64,000 nt of DNA from Cadophora sp. MPI-SDFR-AT-0126 (lineage: Eukaryota; Ascomycota; Leotiomycetes; Helotiales; Ploettnerulaceae), in assembly GCA_020747065.1 (NCBI GenBank), contig JAGMVK010000003.1, positions 2,108,001 to 2,172,000 of the forward strand, given 5' to 3'. Under the pieces are notes generated by a model that saw nothing but the letters and a program-made list of their open reading frames with translations, was not told where the DNA came from and did not search any database. A program made the position numbers and the translations under genes. Of this stretch, positions 59,559 to 64,000 are shown in pieces; the first letter of the stretch is position 1, and each line of letters begins with the position of its first letter.

Positions 59559-61673
59559 ACGCAATTTTAATCCCAATCTCCTTGTTCTCATCCTTCACAC
59601 TTTTCGTCCTCTTCCAACTCGCGCGAGGCGGGAATTTTGCTTCAAAGCACGCATCAAGCTCCTCGATCGTACGACCCACAGTCTCAACGCCGAAAAAGAA
59701 CCAGAGAAAGCCTGTTGTGAAATCGACCGCGATCCAGACGAAGTAGTATTCTGCTACCTGTCAATTATATCAAATTCTCAAATCTGAATGGGAATATTTC
59801 GGGAGATTGACTTACTCCGGCTGATATCTCCTAATGCGATGGATGTCGTGTATGTGAGGAGAATGGTGGCCAAGTTTCTCACCAGAGCATGGAGCGAGAT
59901 GTCTTTTGCGCGGATTTCTTGGTTGAGCACTTCAGTACAGTATAAAGACCAGGTATATCTGACCAATTGATTCGATCTTCAAGCCATGCCAACTTCTCGC
60001 CTTCGAGGTTGAGCAATTCATTGGTCATAGCTTACCTGCTTAGGTGTATATACAAAGCTGAAGATCCACCCGTAGAGGAAGATGGCGAAGATGCCGACAC
60101 CAGATGCGGCCTTTGAAGGCACGCTTCCTGAAGAAGTAGCAGCTGCAACCTGAGAAGACATTGCCGCTACAAGGGAGGGGGCTGCTGCTAGACTGAAGGA
60201 GCCCCATACGGATCTTGTTGGAGTCAGATGGATGGAAATTGACCGTGGGACGGGGTCTGTCTACCTTGTTCGTCTGGGAATCCAGTCGTTTGTGGCGGAC
60301 CCGAGAACGGCTCCCGAGCATGATACCTTGCATTGGTAAGTCTTTCGTGTAGCTCTAGTTCTGGAAGGGGGACTTACGATAGAAGAGGCGAAGGTAAGTA
60401 GGGGCTTTCTTCTGACTGAGGTCACTCCAACAGCAGCTAACATCGTTGGCTGAAAGACTGGACGATCAATGTTAGCAGACATACCAGGCGAATCTTATTG
60501 TTCAAGGAAGACTCACAGGTCAAGATCGAATTTCCTGCAAGTACAGAAGCGAATGTGATGAGTGTAACCATGCCAGGCCTGGAGATGAGGTTTGTCAGTC
60601 AATGTCCCGAGTTTGTAAAGCACATGCGAACCACCAAGTAACGGATGCGATCAAATAAGAAATCTTGCACTGACCTCCACCTCGCAGAATGGGAATTGAA
60701 CAATTCTCTGTAATCTCACAGCCCCCGAATAAATTCCCCATAACTCTGGGGCTTGCTCAGCTTCACATGCAGCGCTACTTCTCTCATCTCCAGCTTCGCA
60801 ACTTCGTTGTCCTCTCCACCGTGGTATTTGTAAATGATATTTGCACACTCATCCATCCTGTCTCTGGAAGTAAGCCATCGTGGTGACTCTGGGATGAAAA
60901 ACCATCCTACGAAGACCAGGAAGGGCGGAATAACCTGGCGTACAAGTGGTAGTCGCCAGACGAGTGTATCTGGGTATTGGGAAGTGGCGTAGGCGACGCC
61001 TGTTGCTGTGATTGAGCGCTGTCTCGGTTAGCATCCACTTTCTTATTGACAAATCTTTCAAGACGATTATACCCGACGAAGTAAAAAGTGTTATAATAGC
61101 CTCCTAGTCTCCCTCCCCACTGTGGAGGCGTGATCTCTGTGAAATAGGGGCAGCAAGAGTCTGGAGGATAATCCCAAAGCCAAGCAAGAACCTCGATGCT
61201 TTGAATTGAGGCAGTGTCTGGGCAGCCGAGGCGAGAACCGCTCCGCCAAGTGTAAACAAACAACCAGATTGCATCCCTCTTCTTCCTCCAAAATAGTCCA
61301 TCACGGGACCGCCAAACGCACAGCCTACCATGGAAGCGGCGTTGTGTAAGATGAATACTAGGCCTGTGGAGGAACCGGTTTCTTTGAGGTGGAAGTAGGT
61401 CTTGTATTGGTCTTGGGCGTTGATAGATCCCATGAGCGAGCCATCGAATCCGCTGGATGTTGCGTTAAGAAAGGATACTAGGAGGAAGAGGTACAAAGTG
61501 AATGCTTCTTTACTTCTGGGGTTGAGGTAGGACTGGTGGTATGCGATTGCATAGTGGGCTTCCTCGTCAATGTCCTTAAGAGCGTCCAATGTGATCACGT
61601 TCTCAGCAACTGTGTTACCGGTAGCTATAGCGTTCTTGAGCTCGTCTTTGTTGTCTTCTATTGTGGGTGTCAT
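59545..61673 (-). pseudogene. MFS sugar-porter family transporter, degraded
   Basis: Eight blocks of a sugar-porter protein follow in order: complement of 61073-61673, 60675-61016, 60517-60578, 60378-60457, 60265-60326, 60036-60213, 59816-59948 and 59545-59753. Recognisable parts include the N-terminal SGFDGSLMGSINAQDQY, the GGRRGM loop, ITPPQWGGRLGGYYNTFYFVG, FFIPESPRWL, ASGVGIFAIFLYGWIF, LYCTEVLNQEIRAKD and GVETVGRTIEELD. Four lesions break it: one base too few at the G4 run 61147-61150; an in-frame TGA at 60716-60718 where relatives have Trp (W-D-Y); CG instead of AG before the second block at 61017-61018; and GG instead of AG before 59948. The remaining joins keep phase. Relatives import hexoses or disaccharides such as lactose. 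Assembly error could explain one lesion but hardly all four. Confidence 0.82.
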
Positions 61674-62753
61674 AGTGGAATGAGGGAGGAGAGAGAAGGA
61701 AGGGAGTATGAAGTCCGATGGGATTCAGTTTAAAGAAAAACGCCCGAATTTCACATATCTCGAAAGCAACCCACACTCCCACCCCACATCAAGAATACCA
61801 GGAACTTTAATGGCTTACATGGCATCGTTATCAGATGTTGATGTGGAGGAGGGGTTGTATCTTGGGGATCGACACTTGACTGATGCTTATCAGTTCGACC
61901 TTCACCAGATTCCAACCGCTTTCTTGGTCCGCTTTTGATATCAGATCAAGCCAATGTTTCTGCTTCGATACAATTTTCTGTCTTGTGGCAGCTGCAATGG
62001 TGGAAAGCAATCATTAACACAAGTTAAGCTTTGATGAGCTGACCTATATCAGACTGGTGACATGCGACCGAGGCGGACTTTCTTCCAACCTTTGAACTTA
62101 AACGGAAATTTGTGTATCTAACAACACTTCCAGGTTACTTTGAGATCTACATATAAAATGTCACTTGGGTTGGTTGGTACTTTCTCTAAGATCCAAATAT
62201 CGAGGCTACTTCCACAGTTTTCTATGCAAGCGTGTATAAAATTAAGATTTCAACGTACTTCTGTATCTAGATGTCATCACAGTTTATTGTCATGCGAGCA
62301 TTGTATCCTTTGTGTACTTCAAGTTCGGTACGCTAGAAAGTCCGTTACAATCTTAGCTCCGTGTATACTTCACTTACTAATAAGTATCAATAGTGATTAG
62401 AAGTCTCTGAATGTTACTAATGTGGAAGCGGTCATTGAAGATATCTATGCATTAATGTTGCTCTTCCGCTTCTGACCAGCCGAGACAGCCAAAGGAGATG
62501 TCAAAGTCACAGCTGAGCCCTGACACCTCCGAGCATGATGGGATTGTGGAATGATTGAAGCGTAGCACCAGTCTTCATTAGATGCGGGAACTATCTTCAT
62601 GGGAAGAGCATAAGTATGGTCCACTATGTCAAGCGCGCATCGGTTATGTGATGTCGCAATCCCTTCAGAGTCTAGAAACAATCTTCCCACTTCTTGATAC
62701 TTTCTTGTCATCTCAGGTCTCGGATTTTACTACCTTGTCAACGTCGAGCAAAG
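61674..62753. other. Gene-free stretch upstream of the transporter pseudogene
   Basis: Former promoter of the transporter and AT-rich DNA (about 62030-62450). Short frames only. Nothing is supported. Confidence 0.5.
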
Positions 62754-63409
62754 ATGGGATCAGAAATGTCCATTGACCGTAGGATTCGTGATCCACCTCC
62801 ACCATATCAGCCCCGGGTGAGTTCTCCAGTACAACCTGAGGGCCAGGTCAACTGTGCTTTCACGGAAAATTCCCACCAGAATCCAGTGTAAGTGAAAACT
62901 CTCCGGCCTCGGAAGTTGAGCACACCGAAGCTGACTTGCTGAGTATCGTTCCAAATGATGCTGTCACCGTCGAATTAGTTGGCAAACCCGAGGTTTACCA
63001 GTTCGGCCAGACGAAATTGAAAGCTCGAGATTGCAAAGGGCTTCTCGAACTCGTCAACAAAAATAGCGGTGGTACCACAACGTTAGAACGTGATAGGCCT
63101 TCCGAAAGGAATCCAGTATATGCCGATTCAAATGCTCCGAGGGCCATGGAGCTTCTCAGTCAATGGGCCGAAACAGGCGAACTCATACCCATCGTCCGAC
63201 ACACATCCGCACCCATATTACCTTATGTTGCTCTCCACATCACTGCGTATGAGATAACAAGCGAGATTCTTTGCAACCTAGCCATGGATGAACGCATTGC
63301 TCGATTCGCAGATATACATGTAACGCCAAGTGTTCACTTCGCTCGATGGACTCTGAAGAAGGGTGGGGGGGGGGGGGGGGGGGGGGCGATAGCATACCAA
63401 TGCAGTTGA
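62754..63409 (+). CDS. Unrecognised protein, interrupted by a poly-G run
   Basis: Two exons, 62754-62887 and 62944-63409, split by a 56-nt intron with a consensus GTAAGT donor, give 199 residues as read. I recognise no family. The first part is Pro-rich (DPPPPYQPRVSSP); the middle looks like ordinary globular coding sequence (ELVGKPEVYQFGQTKLKA, ELIPIVRHTSAPILPYVALH, ITSEILCNLAMDERIARF). At 63365-63386 a run of 22 G codes for poly-glycine, after which this frame ends within eight codons. In the neighbouring frame an open stretch continues to 63630 with protein-like content (DPPNLEEDMIEKQGDGYFIG, HALLLMLTQKAAGKGYLFVQ). So G-run length sets the C-terminus: two fewer or one more G would extend the protein by ~74 residues. 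It may be a pseudogene, a length-variable gene or an assembly artefact. Confidence 0.4.
63365..63386 (+). repeat. Poly-G homopolymer of 22
   Basis: An uninterrupted run of 22 G, preceded by GGGT and followed by C. It lies inside an open frame. Runs this long are unstable in replication and in sequencing and can fold as G-quadruplex. Confidence 0.95.
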
Positions 63410-64000
63410 AAGACGTAATTCTACAACTGATGCTTTGTGATCCTCCGAATTTGGAAGAAGACATGATTGAAAAGCAAGGTGATGGGTATTTTATTGGGAA
63501 GTGGGATCATGCATTGCTTCTTATGCTGACGCAGAAAGCTGCTGGGAAGGGCTACTTGTTTGTTCAGCCGTCATGGAAGACAAGATGTCGATTCCATATG
63601 CATCAGCACACAGAGCCTTGTAGCAATTGAGCTAGCTACCTTTGGTGGCTATTTCAACATCATCTGCACTGGCAAACATTGTGTGTGAGCATCAAGTTCA
63701 CGTTCCAAGACAGCAAGCACAGCTGAACTCCCTGCCATCTATGGGCCGGAAACGGAGACTGGCTGGATACGATGTTTCCAGATGTCGATCTGCTATCAAT
63801 ACTGTAAACACCTATTCCAATAAACGAGATCGTTCCAAGCATAAAATGAGCGATAAAGCGTGTGGACTTTGCAATTGAGATTGACAAATTTGAGCCGCTT
63901 GCCGTGTACAGGGTTGAGTGGGCAGCATCTCAACTCGCCACATCCTCTCCCTGATTCAGACATTCATCTGATGTCGGTTCGTGTCATAATCATCCCAAGC
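63410..64000. other. Right-edge stretch
   Basis: The first 220 bases hold the out-of-frame continuation of the preceding ORF (to 63630). Beyond that only short featureless frames occur up to the window edge. Confidence 0.45.

Noticed and set aside
62754..62891. Unspliced reading of the right-edge ORF ending at 62891
   Set aside because: A consensus GTAAGT donor at 62888 and an in-phase acceptor at 62943 give a longer frame; kept as the spliced model at low confidence.

Overview
The window looks like nuclear DNA of a filamentous ascomycete (Pezizomycotina). The genes are protein-coding and intron-rich, with introns of about 45-100 nt, GT-AG borders and CTRAY-type branch sites. The gene set is core eukaryotic and fungal: Stt4, Mdm31, Rpt4, proteasome beta6 and beta7, Pno1, eIF3j, enolase and an Hsp30-type chaperone. 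A leotiomycete is my guess from general protein style only. I see no prokaryotic operons, CRISPR array, rRNA or convincing tRNA.

Layout, left to right. 1-15.2 kb is gene-dense: a Mn-type CDF metal transporter (-), a Rad60/Esc2-like protein with SUMO-like domains (-) head-to-head with LSM6 (+), a class I methyltransferase (-), and the nine-exon PI 4-kinase STT4 (-) head-to-head with proteasome beta6 (+). 15.2-22.75 kb has no gene I can support; its right part is the pyrimidine-rich leader and promoter side of an RRM+YTH RNA-binding protein (22.75-24.8 kb). A small heat-shock protein follows (26.7-27.3 kb), with several heat-shock elements upstream. 28.1-37.3 kb holds PNO1 (-)/MDM31 (+), a Chk2/Rad53-type kinase (-), and a SAP30BP/HCNGP-like protein (-)/proteasome beta7 (+). 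38.2-48.6 kb holds a CAMK-like kinase (+), a C2-domain protein (-) and a BAR-PH-ArfGAP protein (-). 50.1-59.2 kb holds a thioesterase-like protein (+), eIF3j (-), enolase (-) and Rpt4 (+). 59.5-61.7 kb is a sugar-transporter pseudogene (-) with several independent lesions. The right edge has an unrecognised ORF interrupted by a 22-base poly-G run.

The genes do not form a single pathway. Three encode 26S proteasome parts (beta6, beta7, Rpt4). Several serve RNA and translation (LSM6, PNO1, eIF3j, the YTH reader). Others serve genome stability (Rad60-like, Chk2) or membrane and lipid traffic (STT4, ArfGAP, C2 protein). Four pairs start head-to-head across about 250-340 bp, which suggests shared bidirectional promoters.

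Exon coordinates come from reading splice signals by eye and checking that every junction keeps frame. Protein identities rest on recognised motifs, not on a database search. I did not find an obvious new multi-gene system. The best leads are a GC-AG intron inside the YTH domain, the decayed transporter, the poly-G ORF and the 7.5-kb gene-free interval.
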